Shown here piece after piece: positions 1 to 8,267 of a stretch of DNA of 42,953 nt. The notes beneath the pieces were generated by a model, which saw only the letters and a list, made by a program, of their open reading frames with translations, made no database searches and was not told where the DNA came from. The stretch comes from Prochlorococcus sp. AG-436-K22. GTDB lineage: Bacteria > Cyanobacteriota > Cyanobacteriia > PCC-6307 > Cyanobiaceae. The DNA is taken from the NCBI GenBank assembly GCA_003212555.1, contig QCPK01000009.1, forward strand, positions 1-42,953, given 5' to 3'. Every line of letters starts with the position of its first letter. The stretch's first letter is position 1. The position numbers were made by a program, and so were the translations under genes.

Positions 1-1
1 A

Positions 2-250
2 GGAAATAAAGAACGAGTTCAACCATATGAAGGGGTAATAATTGCTAAGCGACATGGAGGTGTAAATCAAACAATTACTGTTCGTCGCATTTTTCAAGGA
101 ATTGGCGTCGAGAGAGTTTTTATGGTTCATAGCCCCCAAGTTGCTTCTATAAAAGTTGAGCGTCGCGGTAAAGTAAGAAGGTCGAAGCTCTTTTACCTGC
201 GTGATCGCGTTGGTAAAGCGACCCGAGTCAAGCAGCGCTTCGATCGCTGA
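2..250 (+). CDS. rplS: 50S ribosomal protein L19, 3' part (truncated by window edge)
   Basis: The last 82 codons of ribosomal protein L19 are present; the start lies outside the window. The translated stretch contains the L19 block [20 protein letters not shown] and the basic tail [20 protein letters not shown], as expected for a large-subunit protein at the interface with the 30S subunit. The reading frame begins at base 2 and ends with TGA at 248-250. It is followed by a small hairpin and then tRNA-Trp on the same strand. Identification is secure despite truncation. Confidence 0.95.
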   Translation, partial: GNKERVQPYEGVIIAKRHGGVNQTITVRRIFQGIGVERVFMVHSPQVASIKVERRGKVRRSKLFYLRDRVGKATRVKQRFDR

Positions 251-274
251 GGTTTCGACCTCGTTCATTTCAAA

Positions 275-295
275 TACCAATGTACAAAATTGGTA
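275..295 (+). terminator. Small hairpin downstream of rplS
   Basis: TACCAAT (275-281) and ATTGGTA (289-295) form a perfect 7-bp inverted repeat with a 7-nt loop, 25 nt after the rplS stop and 16 nt before tRNA-Trp. There is no T-run after it, so it may be an attenuator or RNA-processing structure between rplS and the tRNA rather than a classical terminator. Confidence 0.35.
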
Positions 296-311
296 ATAGG
301 GCATCTAAAAT

Positions 312-384
312 GCGCCGTTAGTTCAGTTGGTAGAACGCAGGTCTCCAAAACCTGATGTCGGGGGTTCAAGTCCTCCACGGCGCG
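312..384 (+). tRNA. trnW: tRNA-Trp (anticodon CCA)
   Basis: A 73-nt cloverleaf: acceptor GCGCCGT (312-318) pairs with ACGGCGC (377-383), discriminator G384. The anticodon stem CAGGT/ACCTG (from 338) encloses loop CTCCAAA with anticodon CCA at 345-347, decoding UGG. The T-arm GGTTCAAGTCC is standard. The 3' CCA is not encoded and must be added after transcription. Confidence 0.95.
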
Positions 385-418
385 TTAGCAACCCTTTCAG
401 TAGTTTCTTTTTTTACGA

Positions 419-607
419 ATGGAGTTAGACCTTCAACCTGGTGATGTCGTAAAGGTCCTTGAGTCTGCAGCTCTAGGCTGGGTTAGGGCACGTGTAATAC
501 GAGTCAAATCTGGTGGTCGAGTTGTAGTACAAAGCGATCAGGGAAGAGAGTTCACTGCTAGAGGCAATCAAGTTAGGCTCATTGAACCGGCGGGCTTCCG
601 TCCATGA
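419..607 (+). CDS. Small conserved-type hypothetical protein, 62 aa
   Basis: A 62-residue protein with ATG start, located between tRNA-Trp and tRNA-Asp on the same strand. I do not recognise a named family. It alternates hydrophobic and basic residues (GWVRARVIRVKSGGRVVVQS) in a pattern resembling a small beta-barrel (SH3/KOW-like) that could bind nucleic acid or protein; that is inference from the pattern only. There is no signal peptide or membrane segment. A hairpin with a short T-run follows directly, so it looks like the last gene of the rplS-tRNA-Trp group. Coding is plausible because codon use matches the neighbours and no competing frame exists. Confidence 0.7.
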   Translation: MELDLQPGDVVKVLESAALGWVRARVIRVKSGGRVVVQSDQGREFTARGNQVRLIEPAGFRP

Positions 608-612
608 GACCT

Positions 613-643
613 AATAACTTTCTTCATTTTTTAAGTTATTTTT
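613..643 (+). terminator. Probable terminator after the 62-aa gene
   Basis: AATAACTT (613-620) and AAGTTATT (633-640) form an 8-bp AT-rich stem with a 12-nt loop, followed by TTT. It starts 5 nt after the stop codon and separates this gene from tRNA-Asp. The AT-only stem makes it moderate evidence. Confidence 0.5.
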
Positions 644-737
644 AAAGAGAAATAACAACCTTCTAAAACAAGGCTGATTTAAAGGTTGACGGAAGAGAGG
701 TTATAGGTTGATACTTCTTTTGCCGGGCTTAAGGCAT

Positions 738-750
738 TAGGGAATCCCTA
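738..750. promoter_or_regulatory. 13-nt palindrome upstream of tRNA-Asp
   Basis: TAGGGA (738-743) and TCCCTA (745-750) flank a single A, forming a perfect 6-bp dyad 29 nt before tRNA-Asp. It could be an operator in the tRNA-Asp/gltX promoter or a short hairpin; the sequence cannot decide. Confidence 0.3.
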
Positions 751-779
751 GAATCATCCAACAAGTCCTCTTCAAGACT

Positions 780-853
780 GGGACCGTAGTTCAACTGGTT
801 AGAGCACCGCCCTGTCACGGCGGAAGTTGCGGGTTCGAATCCCGTCGGTCCCG
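780..853 (+). tRNA. trnD: tRNA-Asp (anticodon GTC)
   Basis: A 74-nt cloverleaf: acceptor GGGACCG (780-786) pairs with CGGTCCC (846-852), discriminator G853. Anticodon stem CCGCC/GGCGG encloses CTGTCAC with anticodon GTC at 814-816, decoding Asp codons. The T-arm GGGTTCGAATCCC is standard and CCA is not encoded. gltX begins 21 nt downstream on the same strand, so the two may be co-transcribed. Confidence 0.95.
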
Positions 854-874
854 TATCCAAATTGACTAAAACTC

Positions 875-2308
875 TTGACAGTCAGAGTAAGACTCGCACC
901 AAGTCCCACAGGTCATTTACATATAGGGACAGCAAGAACAGCCTTATTCAATTGGTTATATGCCCGTAAAAAAAATGGGGTGTTTTTACTTAGAATAGAA
1001 GACACTGATAAAGAGAGGTCCAAATCAGAGTTTACAAAAAATATCCTTGATGGACTTCAGTGGCTTGGATTGAGTTGGGATGAACAACCAGTGCTTCAAT
1101 CTGAGCGCATTGATGAACATCGAAAAGCAATTATATCTTTGCTCAAGAAAGGATTTGCTTATAGATGTTATGCAACTGAAGCAGAGCTTCAAATCATGAG
1201 AGATATCCAAGCAAAAGCAGGAGAGGCGCCTCATTATGACAATCGCCATAGAAATCTGACATCAGAAGAAGAAGCTAAATTCATTCAAGAAGGAAGGACT
1301 TCCGTCATTCGTTTTCGAATTGATGAAAAAGCAACAATTACCTGGAATGACATTGTTAGAGGTCCAATGCAATGGAATAGCAAAGACCTAGGTGGAGACA
1401 TGGTTATTTCGAGGAGAGCTCCAGCCAATGAGATCGGGGATCCTCTATACAACTTAGTCGTGGTGATTGATGATGCCGAAATGAAGATCTCTCATGTAAT
1501 TCGTGGTGAAGACCATATATCAAATACTGCGAAGCAAATCCTTCTTTATCAAGCTCTAGATCTTCCTCAACCAGTCTTTGCACATACTCCCTTGATTTTG
1601 AGCCCTGAAGGCAAAAAGCTTTCAAAAAGAGATGGCGTTACTTCAATTAGTGATTTTAGAAAAATGGGATATACCTCAAATGCTTTAACCAACTACATGA
1701 CACTTTTAGGCTGGTCGCCACCTGAAGATATGGAAGAAAGATTTAACTTAAAAGAATCATCTCTAGTTTTTGACTTTGACAGAGTAAACAAAGCAGGTGC
1801 AAAATTTGACTGGGATAAACTCAACTGGCTTAACGCCCAAGAAATCCACGATTGGACTCCTGAAAAACTTCTAGAAGAGTTAAAACCTATCTGGATTTCA
1901 GAGGGCTGGCTCTTGCCTGACAAAGAGTGGGGTTTAAAGCTAGCTAAACTTATAGGTCCATCCCTAACTCTAGTTAATGATGGACTTGAAGAAAGTCGTA
2001 TTTTCTTTGATGAGCCTTCTCTACAAAGTGATGGTATTAAGCAATTGGAAATGGAAGGTGCTAAAGAAGTTTTGAGTCATATCTCAAAAAAAATTGAACA
2101 AGAAAAATGGGATGGACGGAATGATGATATAGCAAAAAACTTAATATCTGATTGTGCTAAGTCCTTAGGAGTCAAGAAAGGATTGATTATGAAAAGTCTA
2201 AGAGCAGCTCTGATGGGAACTCTTAAAGGTCCAGATCTAATCTCATCATGGGGGTTACTTGCAATGCAATCTAAGGACCTTGCTAGGTTAAAGAAGGTCA
2301 TTTACTGA
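875..2308 (+). CDS. gltX: Glutamyl-tRNA synthetase
   Basis: Class I aminoacyl-tRNA synthetase that charges tRNA with glutamate in the cytoplasm. At 477 aa it has normal bacterial GltX length. The N-terminal [13 protein letters not shown] carries the HIGH-type signature (H16-I-G-T) and KLSKR near residue 248 is the KMSKS-type loop; the C-terminal third is the anticodon-binding region. The start is TTG at 875: an in-frame TGA lies at 863-865, no ATG or GTG lies between, and the encoded N-terminus fits the family. In cyanobacteria Gln-tRNA is generally made through Glu-tRNA(Gln) and an amidotransferase, so this enzyme probably serves both tRNAs (family knowledge). It ends 14 nt from the convergent antiporter gene. 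Confidence 0.96.
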   Translation: MTVRVRLAPSPTGHLHIGTARTALFNWLYARKKNGVFLLRIEDTDKERSKSEFTKNILDGLQWLGLSWDEQPVLQSERIDEHRKAIISLLKKGFAYRCYATEAELQIMRDIQAKAGEAPHYDNRHRNLTSEEEAKFIQEGRTSVIRFRIDEKATITWNDIVRGPMQWNSKDLGGDMVISRRAPANEIGDPLYNLVVVIDDAEMKISHVIRGEDHISNTAKQILLYQALDLPQPVFAHTPLILSPEGKKLSKRDGVTSISDFRKMGYTSNALTNYMTLLGWSPPEDMEERFNLKESSLVFDFDRVNKAGAKFDWDKLNWLNAQEIHDWTPEKLLEELKPIWISEGWLLPDKEWGLKLAKLIGPSLTLVNDGLEESRIFFDEPSLQSDGIKQLEMEGAKEVLSHISKKIEQEKWDGRNDDIAKNLISDCAKSLGVKKGLIMKSLRAALMGTLKGPDLISSWGLLAMQSKDLARLKKVIY

Positions 2309-2322
2309 TCTAAAATAACTCT

Positions 2323-3519
2323 TTAGTCCTCTGCAAGTAATCCTAATTTTTCAGCTAATGGTTTCGCTGTTAAGCCTTGGATCCCTACAGTCATAAGAAT
2401 AGTTAGAAAAACTAAACCTTGTAGTCTGCCTGCTCCTAGGACGCCAGCTTGTTCAAGACGAATTGCAAAAAGAGATGCAACTGCAGCCGTAACTATACCT
2501 CTAGGTGCAAGCCAGCCAAGAAACAATCTTTGCTTGATATCTAAAGGCAGTCCAATCGTTGCAAGGCTTACAGCTAGAGGTCTTACTACAACCATTAAAA
2601 CAAGTACGCAACTTACACCTCCCCAACCAAGAGGACTTAATTCACTCCAAGAAACATCAGCAGCAAGAAGCGGAAAAAGCATTGTGATGGCAAGTTGTGC
2701 CAACTCTCTTATTAATTCATCTAATTTATCCACCTCAATCGAAGGACTTCTCCCCACAATGAAACCAGCAGCAACTGAAGCAGGTAAACCTGATTCAGGC
2801 AATATCCATTCGCAAATCCCATAAAGAAGAAAAAGAACTCCAAGAGTTACTTGCAATCTAATTCCTATTGCAGAATCAGTTTTTATCCTTTTTAAAGCTT
2901 CTGAAAGAATCCACCCTGCAAATGAACCAATAATGACTCCGCCCCCCAATCTGGCTAACAATCCAAAGATCAATTCTCGCCATCCATGTAAATCCCCAAC
3001 CAACAGTTCAAGCAAAAGTAAGGCTAAGACAGCTCCGACGGGTTCTAGGACAAGACCCTCTGCCTCAAGAACATCACCCAAAGGAGAAGCAAGTCTTATT
3101 TGTTGCACAAGTGGAGTCACAACCGTAGGACCAGTTGCTAAAACAATCGCACTGTATACAGCTGCGACATTCCAAGCTAATCCAGCAAGAAGATGCGCAA
3201 TGAGCCAAACAGCTCCTAAAGAGATAAAGAGCCTTATAACTAAAATCCGAAAAACAGTAGATTTTATAGTTTCGCCTGGAAGCCTAAGATTCAATCCCCC
3301 ATCAAATAGAACAAGGCTAACAAGTAATCCAACTATAATTTCAAGTCCTTGACCCAAATCAAGAGGTTCAACAAGGCCTAATCCAGACCTACCTATTAGC
3401 AGTCCAGAAAGTAGAAGCAATACAACGCCAGGGAAGCCAGTGATCACTGACAACAGTCTTGCTCCAGCACCAGCAAAAACCGTAACCCCCCAAAGCAGTC
3501 CAAGCCTCTCAGGAGTCAT
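2323..3519 (-). CDS. NhaP-type Na+(K+)/H+ antiporter (CPA1 family)
   Basis: A 398-aa polytopic inner-membrane protein with about a dozen hydrophobic segments, typical of the cation/proton antiporter Na_H_Exchanger domain without a cytoplasmic TrkA-type tail. Recognisable pieces are LVLFDGGLNL in an early helix, the central ATGPTVVTPL segment (where CPA1 members have a TDP/ATGPT-like discontinuous helix) and the late GWLAPRGIVTAAVASLFA motif characteristic of NhaP proteins. It likely exchanges Na+ or K+ for protons in pH and salt homeostasis. The start is ATG at 3519, with 230 nt of upstream space for its own promoter. Ion specificity cannot be read from sequence. Confidence 0.88.
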   Translation of the reverse strand: MTPERLGLLWGVTVFAGAGARLLSVITGFPGVVLLLLSGLLIGRSGLGLVEPLDLGQGLEIIVGLLVSLVLFDGGLNLRLPGETIKSTVFRILVIRLFISLGAVWLIAHLLAGLAWNVAAVYSAIVLATGPTVVTPLVQQIRLASPLGDVLEAEGLVLEPVGAVLALLLLELLVGDLHGWRELIFGLLARLGGGVIIGSFAGWILSEALKRIKTDSAIGIRLQVTLGVLFLLYGICEWILPESGLPASVAAGFIVGRSPSIEVDKLDELIRELAQLAITMLFPLLAADVSWSELSPLGWGGVSCVLVLMVVVRPLAVSLATIGLPLDIKQRLFLGWLAPRGIVTAAVASLFAIRLEQAGVLGAGRLQGLVFLTILMTVGIQGLTAKPLAEKLGLLAED

Positions 3520-3727
3520 AGAGAATAAAAAGCTGAGTAATCAGAATCAATCAGAGTCAATAACCTTGCATAATAGAAATCATATCCATGACTAGTCTCA
3601 TAGAACTTACATTTACTTTTCTTTTCAACTCCTTTAAATCTGTTGCGGGGATTAAACAAAACAACTGATTCAAAAGAAAATAAATGCATTATGAAGGAAT
3701 AGATTTATAAAGGGCTGTTATAGGCTC

Positions 3728-3751
3728 TAATTTAGATCTGCAGCTAAATTA
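3728..3751 (-). terminator. Hairpin at the 3' end of the hli gene
   Basis: TAATTTAG (3728-3735) and CTAAATTA (3744-3751) are perfect inverted repeats around an 8-nt loop. One arm overlaps the hli stop codon (3749-3751). There is no T-run on the minus-strand downstream side, so it may stabilise the 3' end rather than terminate efficiently. Confidence 0.4.
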
Positions 3752-3937
3752 TTTTCCTCCAAAAAGATTATTAGCCAAGATTAAAACAAACAATCCAATA
3801 ATCAACCCTACGGAAGCCATTCGCCCATTCCAAATTTCTGCTTGAGGAGTAAAGCCTCTTTTCCACGCATTGAGTTCTGATTTAGTAACAGATGGAGCAT
3901 CTTTTTTCTTATTAGCATCAGTAGAAGAAAAATTCAT
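3749..3937 (-). CDS. hli: High-light-inducible (Hli/Hlip, one-helix chlorophyll-binding) protein
   Basis: A 62-aa protein of the CAB/ELIP/HLIP superfamily. A polar N-terminus (about 30 aa) precedes the signature AEIWNGRMASVGLIIGL, in which E and R (with N) are the expected chlorophyll-binding and helix-packing residues; a single membrane helix runs to about residue 58. Hlips sit in thylakoids and protect photosystem assembly intermediates and chlorophyll under light stress (family knowledge). The gene lies 39 nt downstream of tsaD on the same strand, so it may be expressed from read-through or from a promoter within tsaD; I see no obvious promoter in the gap. Picocyanobacteria carry many hli copies, so no number is given. 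Confidence 0.9.
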   Translation of the reverse strand: MNFSSTDANKKKDAPSVTKSELNAWKRGFTPQAEIWNGRMASVGLIIGLFVLILANNLFGGK

Positions 3938-3976
3938 AACTTAAAATCCAGAAAAAAGAAAGTTATAAAAGGCATT

Positions 3977-5050
3977 TCAAAATGGCGGATTAATTTGATA
4001 GAGGAGATTTGACTTATCTAAAGGATGCCTTGCTGAAACACCAAGTTCTATAGAACTAGTCCTCGATTCTGATTTTAAGCGTAATAACCCCGCGGCGCCT
4101 ATCATTGCTGCGTTATCTGTACAAAAACTTTTCGGTGCCATATATATTTTAATTAACTCCTCAGAAGCCCTTTGAAACATCATCTCTCTTAATCGATGAT
4201 TAGCTGCCACACCTCCAACCAATACTAAGGAGTCAAGTTGATTATCAGTAGCACATTTGATACTTCTATCTACCAATACTTCAGCAACAACATTTTCAAA
4301 GCTAGCTGCAAGATTGGATAAAGGAAGTTCTAGGTCTGATGAATTAAGACGTTCAACTTGGCGTAAAACTGCTGTTTTTAAACCACTAAATGAAAAGTCG
4401 TAAGGGTAAAAGCCCCCTTCAGGCCTAGAAACTCTACCTTTTGGAAAAGAGAAAAACTTAGGGTCACCCTTTTCTGCTATCTTCTCAATCTCTGGTCCCC
4501 CCGGATAAGATAGTCCTAATAATCTGGCAACCTTATCAAAAGCTTCACCAGCTGCATCATCATGACTTCGGCCAAGCCTGGTATAACTTAAATCTGTATC
4601 AACCTTAATTAATTCTGTATGTCCTCCACTGACCAATAACACTAAGTAAGGAGGAGAAGGTGCAGAATCAGAAAGGAAAACTGATGAAAGATGCCCCTCC
4701 AAGTGATGAATACCTAAAAAAGGGCGATTATGAAGGCAAGCCAATGTTCGAGCTGTTATCGATCCAACCAAAAGAGCACCTGTTAATCCAGGGGTTACTG
4801 TTGCAGCTATTGCATTCACATTAGAAATACTTATTCCTGATTCATCTATTGCTTTTTCTAGAAGAAAAGGCATTTTTTCCAAATGTCTTCTTGAGGCAAT
4901 TTCTGGAACAACCCCTCCCCATTGAGAATGTTCCTCAGCTTGTGAAGCAATACAATTAGCCAAAATTTGGAACTTTCCCTCATGAAATTGGACAACTGCT
5001 ACGGCTGTCTCGTCACAACTTGTTTCGAGGGCAAGTACTGTTTGCGTCAT
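3977..5050 (-). CDS. tsaD: tRNA N6-adenosine threonylcarbamoyltransferase
   Basis: TsaD (formerly Gcp, YgjD/Kae1 family) transfers threonylcarbamoyl to A37 of tRNAs reading ANN codons, together with TsaB and TsaE. The protein is 357 aa, a little longer than most. The N-terminal [16 protein letters not shown] is the ASKHA phosphate-binding strand; H116 and H120 in HHLEGHL are the metal ligands; [10 protein letters not shown] and [12 protein letters not shown] are further family signatures. The ATG at 5050 is 74 nt from divergent psaF, so the two promoters share this gap. The downstream gene is hli. Confidence 0.96.
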   Translation of the reverse strand: MTQTVLALETSCDETAVAVVQFHEGKFQILANCIASQAEEHSQWGGVVPEIASRRHLEKMPFLLEKAIDESGISISNVNAIAATVTPGLTGALLVGSITARTLACLHNRPFLGIHHLEGHLSSVFLSDSAPSPPYLVLLVSGGHTELIKVDTDLSYTRLGRSHDDAAGEAFDKVARLLGLSYPGGPEIEKIAEKGDPKFFSFPKGRVSRPEGGFYPYDFSFSGLKTAVLRQVERLNSSDLELPLSNLAASFENVVAEVLVDRSIKCATDNQLDSLVLVGGVAANHRLREMMFQRASEELIKIYMAPKSFCTDNAAMIGAAGLLRLKSESRTSSIELGVSARHPLDKSNLLYQINPPF

Positions 5051-5085
5051 TTAGGCGTATCTCATTTAACTTAGTGGTAGTGAAT

Positions 5086-5104
5086 CCTGTTCTTATAAGA
5101 CAGG
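5086..5104. promoter_or_regulatory. Imperfect palindrome in the tsaD-psaF divergent gap
   Basis: CCTGTTCTTATAAGACAGG forms two nearly perfect halves (CCTGT-CTTA / TAAG-ACAGG) with one bulged T. It lies 21-39 nt upstream of the psaF ATG and 36 nt from the tsaD ATG. It could be an operator for either gene or a hairpin in the psaF leader. Confidence 0.35.
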
Positions 5105-5124
5105 TTAAATAAGGATTCGAACTA

Positions 5125-5679
5125 ATGCGTCGTCTCTTCTCAATTATTCTTTCTGCGTTCCTTCTTTTAGGCTTAGCTCCTATTGCGAAGGCAGCAGCAG
5201 GTCCAGCTCTTAATGAAGACAGACCTTCTACTGAATTCAATGCTTCTGGGTTAACTCTTTGCTCAGAAAATTCCCGTTTCCAAGAACGCGCCGGCGGTGC
5301 ATCTACTCCAAAGGACATCGCCAGGTTTGAGCGATATAGCAAAGCAAAATGTGGAGATGATGGCTTGCCTCATTTAATTATTGGGGCAACTATTGAACCT
5401 TGGGGTGCTTGGGCAAACCGTGGTCAAGAGGGAAACATATTAATTCCCGCTCATATCTTTATTTATGTAGCTGGAATAATTGGTTGGTCTGGTAGGGAAT
5501 ACCTCAGAGCCACCAAACAACTTAAGAATCCTGCTGACAATGAAATTTTCATTGATTTTGCCTTGGCTAGAAAATGCCTAATAAAAGGTGCAGCATGGCC
5601 AGTTGAAGCAAACAAGCAGGGAAGAAGTGGGGATCTTCGTGAAAAAGATGAAAACATTACGTTAAATGGTCCTCGTTAA
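5125..5679 (+). CDS. psaF: Photosystem I subunit III (PsaF)
   Basis: PsaF is a lumen-exposed, single-pass PSI subunit. The protein has 184 aa. A signal peptide (MRRLFSIILSAFLLLGLAPIAKA) ends at about residue 23; the mature part contains LTLCSENSRFQERAG and KAKCGDDGLPHLI with conserved cysteines, then the membrane segment IPAHIFIYVAGIIGWSGREY and the FIDFALARKCLIKGAAWPVEA block characteristic of the family. The ATG at 5125 is preceded by AAGGA (5111-5115), a reasonable ribosome-binding site. psaJ follows after 50 nt, giving the usual psaFJ operon. Confidence 0.97.
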   Translation: MRRLFSIILSAFLLLGLAPIAKAAAGPALNEDRPSTEFNASGLTLCSENSRFQERAGGASTPKDIARFERYSKAKCGDDGLPHLIIGATIEPWGAWANRGQEGNILIPAHIFIYVAGIIGWSGREYLRATKQLKNPADNEIFIDFALARKCLIKGAAWPVEANKQGRSGDLREKDENITLNGPR

Positions 5680-5729
5680 AAAAAAGGTACTTTGACCTTT
5701 CATAGATCTCGTTGTTCATCTACTAAATC

Positions 5730-5861
5730 ATGTTCAAAATTTTCCAAACAAAGTTGTTCAGATCAGCTCCTGTAGTTGGTTCCCTTTGGGTTCTCCTAAC
5801 AGCAGGCATCCTTGTTGAATGGCAACGATTCTTTCCAGATCTACTATTCCACCCGATGTAA
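5730..5861 (+). CDS. psaJ: Photosystem I subunit IX (PsaJ)
   Basis: A 43-aa membrane protein. It begins [20 protein letters not shown], has one transmembrane helix ([16 protein letters not shown]) and ends [12 protein letters not shown], all matching the PsaJ pattern, including the conserved N-terminal FxxxLxxAPV and the RFFPDLL element. PsaJ neighbours PsaF at the edge of PSI. It is cotranscribed with psaF (50-nt gap) and the unit is closed by the strong hairpin at 5880-5916. Confidence 0.95.
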   Translation: MFKIFQTKLFRSAPVVGSLWVLLTAGILVEWQRFFPDLLFHPM

Positions 5862-5879
5862 GTACATTCTTAAATAATA

Positions 5880-5916
5880 AAATAAGAAGACTAAGTTTTG
5901 ATTAGTCTTCTTATTT
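5880..5916. terminator. Bidirectional intrinsic terminator between psaJ and gmk
   Basis: AAATAAGAAGACTAA (5880-5894) and TTAGTCTTCTTATTT (5902-5916) form a perfect 15-bp stem with a 7-nt loop. The downstream flanks are T-rich on either strand. It lies 18 nt after the psaJ stop, and one arm plus the loop are inside the final codons of gmk, whose stop is at 5891-5893. Confidence 0.85.
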
Positions 5917-6457
5917 CATCTAAAGCAGTATCTATATTGTCGTTAATTACTATTGCGTCAAATTCTGACTGAGCATCTATCTCATATTTAGCCCTGTTTA
6001 GACGACGATTAATATCATCCTCAGAGTCAGTTGCTCTTCCTCTAATCCTTTTTTCAAGCTCTCTAAAGCTTGGGGGGGCTATAAATATTTGGAAGGCATC
6101 TTTAAATGTTTTACGAATCTGCCTAGCTCCATCCAATTCAATCTCAAGTAAAACTTTCTTACCAATTGATAATTTTTTTTGAACTTCGGCTCTAGGAGTC
6201 CCATATAAATTCCCAGCAAATTCGGCCCATTCTAGAAAACCATCTTCTTTAATTAAATTCTTAAAATCTTTTTGCTTTAAGAAGAAATAGTGTTTACCAT
6301 CAACTTCCCCATCTCTAGGAGAACGAGTGGTGGCAGAAATAGAAAGCCAAATGTTTTTATCTTCTTCAATTAGTTTCTTGACCAATGTCCCCTTCCCCAC
6401 TCCACTAGGTCCAGTAATCACTTTCAATCCATATTTGTACATAGTCATAGCATTCAT
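5891..6457 (-). CDS. gmk: Guanylate kinase
   Basis: Phosphorylates GMP to GDP with ATP in the cytoplasm. The protein has 188 aa. The P-loop GPSGVGKGT is near residue 16; the GMP-binding region includes [21 protein letters not shown] and [13 protein letters not shown]; the lid [17 protein letters not shown] follows. The ATG at 6457 gives a slightly longer N-terminus; ATGs a few codons in (6448, 6442) are alternatives. Only 27 nt separates this start from the divergent NFACT gene. The last codons form one arm of the terminator shared with psaJ, so coding and termination sequence coincide. Confidence 0.96.
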   Translation of the reverse strand: MNAMTMYKYGLKVITGPSGVGKGTLVKKLIEEDKNIWLSISATTRSPRDGEVDGKHYFFLKQKDFKNLIKEDGFLEWAEFAGNLYGTPRAEVQKKLSIGKKVLLEIELDGARQIRKTFKDAFQIFIAPPSFRELEKRIRGRATDSEDDINRRLNRAKYEIDAQSEFDAIVINDNIDTALDEIRRLIKT

Positions 6458-6484
6458 CCAATTCCAGTCACAGGCTAGCTAAAG

Positions 6485-8257
6485 ATGGATAATAGCAATC
6501 TTCAATCTACAGATCAAACTAAGCCAAGACTTCAAACGATGGATATCACATCGCTAAAAGCTGTTCTTGCAGATTTACGAAAAAAAATAGTTCCTGGTCG
6601 ATTCGAGAAAGTCCAACAATTAGACAACTCCACGCTCCAAATTGCGTTTCGAGTTTTAGAGGGCTTAGTTTGGATTGAGCTTAGTTGGAATTCCGAATCA
6701 GCAAGAATTGTGGAAATAAAGGCTCCTAAAAAGATTGAGGGAGAGAGTACTTTAAGTAAACAGATCAGATATGGTCTACGTGGACTGGCTCTAATAGAGT
6801 TAAGACAAGAAGGTTTTGATCGTATAGTTGAATTGGGCTTTTCCTTTAGACCAAATGAAGTCATCAAGAAGAAATTACTCCTAGAAATAATGGGTAGGCA
6901 TAGCAATATCCTGTTTTTAGATGAGAAAAAACAAGTAATAACATTAGGCAAGCAAATAAGGAATAATAAATCTCGTTTAAGGCCCATTAGCACTGGGGAC
7001 CCTTATATCTCGCCTCCATCTTTACAAGGGATAAAACCCAAAAAAGATGAAATCTTTGAGAAATGGCGTAATAGTCTTTTAATTCTCCCATTAACACTAA
7101 AGCAAGCTTTAAAGAAAACCTTCCAAGGAATTAGCCCTGCATTTATTCTTCAATTAGCTAGTGAAGAAAAAGAAGCTGCAAATAGACTTGTTAATCTACC
7201 TGTCCAACAATTGTCAAAAGCTGAGTGGGAGAAACTATTCTTTCGTTGGAACATCTGGTTGAAAACTCTAGAAAAAGAAAACTTCTTTCTAGCCTTCAAC
7301 GGCCCGACTCCTTATAGGGTATGGGGAGAGAGTCCATCCAAGCAGGACAGCAAAGAAAGCATTAGTCTTCGTCTAGGAAATTACTACAAGACATATTTAA
7401 CTGAAAAAAATCTGACTTTTGCATTCATAGCACTATGCAAAGAACTAGAGAAAAAAAGAGACACTGAAGAAAAAGAATTAAAAAAACAAGAACTTTTGTA
7501 CTCAAAAATATCAGAGGTAAACTCTATAAAAGAAATGGCTGACAGTATTCTTTCATCAACTAAACCCAGCAAGGCAGATATAAAGAAAGCTCAAAAATTA
7601 TATTTACAAGTAAAGAAACTTCGCAGATCAAAAATAATTTTAATAGAGAGAATTGAGTTACATAAGGGTAGGATTAATTTCATAAACGAAACAGATTTAT
7701 TTCTAAACTATATAATTAATAATCAAAATAATCTTGATAGCGAAAAGCTGGAAAGCATCCATGAGCTACAACAAGATTTAGAAGGATTCATTTTAGGAAA
7801 GAAACAAACCAGATCCAATAGACAAATCAGCAAGAATAAGTCAGACAATATCCTTCGGTTGAACAGTCCAAATGGATTAGAGATCCAAATAGGGAGAAAT
7901 CATCGGCAGAACGAATTTATTAGCATTAAGAATGCTAATAAAGGAGATATATGGTTTCATGTCCAAGAGTGTCCTGGCAGTCACATCATCATAAAGGCTG
8001 CCCATGGAAAGGCAGAAGACCTAGACATAGAGGTTGCTGCTAATTTGGCTGCTTTTTTTAGCAAAGCCAAGCACAATAATAAAGTGTCAGTTTTAATGGT
8101 CCCAACAAATAAACTTCAGAAACTCAAAGGTGCTGCCCCAGGAATGGTGACACCTAAGGAAATCAAAGTTTTGTGGGGCCGCCCTTCAGATGGTCAACAC
8201 TATCTGGAGAAATCAACTAAAGATGCAGAGAATGCCTTATCATTTGTATCCAAGTGA
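6485..8257 (+). CDS. NFACT / RqcH-like (FbpA-type) ribosome quality-control protein
   Basis: A 590-aa protein with NFACT architecture: an N-terminal NFACT-N domain (about residues 15-290) with GLRGLALIELRQEGFDRIVEL and LLLEIMGRHSNILFLD, a lysine/glutamate-rich coiled coil (about 305-440), and a C-terminal NFACT-R domain with GDIWFHVQECPGSHIIIKA near residue 485. Bacterial RqcH binds stalled 50S subunits and directs C-terminal alanine tailing of the nascent chain; older annotation as fibronectin-binding protein reflects the same fold. Assignment of that role here is by family only. The ATG at 6485 lies 27 nt from the divergent gmk start. A small membrane protein gene follows after 10 nt. Confidence 0.88.
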   Translation: MDNSNLQSTDQTKPRLQTMDITSLKAVLADLRKKIVPGRFEKVQQLDNSTLQIAFRVLEGLVWIELSWNSESARIVEIKAPKKIEGESTLSKQIRYGLRGLALIELRQEGFDRIVELGFSFRPNEVIKKKLLLEIMGRHSNILFLDEKKQVITLGKQIRNNKSRLRPISTGDPYISPPSLQGIKPKKDEIFEKWRNSLLILPLTLKQALKKTFQGISPAFILQLASEEKEAANRLVNLPVQQLSKAEWEKLFFRWNIWLKTLEKENFFLAFNGPTPYRVWGESPSKQDSKESISLRLGNYYKTYLTEKNLTFAFIALCKELEKKRDTEEKELKKQELLYSKISEVNSIKEMADSILSSTKPSKADIKKAQKLYLQVKKLRRSKIILIERIELHKGRINFINETDLFLNYIINNQNNLDSEKLESIHELQQDLEGFILGKKQTRSNRQISKNKSDNILRLNSPNGLEIQIGRNHRQNEFISIKNANKGDIWFHVQECPGSHIIIKAAHGKAEDLDIEVAANLAAFFSKAKHNNKVSVLMVPTNKLQKLKGAAPGMVTPKEIKVLWGRPSDGQHYLEKSTKDAENALSFVSK

Positions 8258-8267
8258 ATTGTCCTAA

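Noticed and set aside
2534-3352. Plus-strand open frames opposite the nhaP-type gene (2534-2824 and 2933-3352)
   Set aside because: They lie wholly inside a clearly coding antiporter gene on the other strand and have no domain or protein-like pattern.
3520-3748. Small gene or ncRNA in the gap upstream of the antiporter gene
   Set aside because: Only frames of about ten codons are present, and no conserved RNA motif is seen beyond the hairpin at 3728-3751.
5013-5342. Minus-strand 109-codon frame across the tsaD start and psaF
   Set aside because: It overlaps two confidently identified genes and reads as the antisense of the psaF signal peptide.
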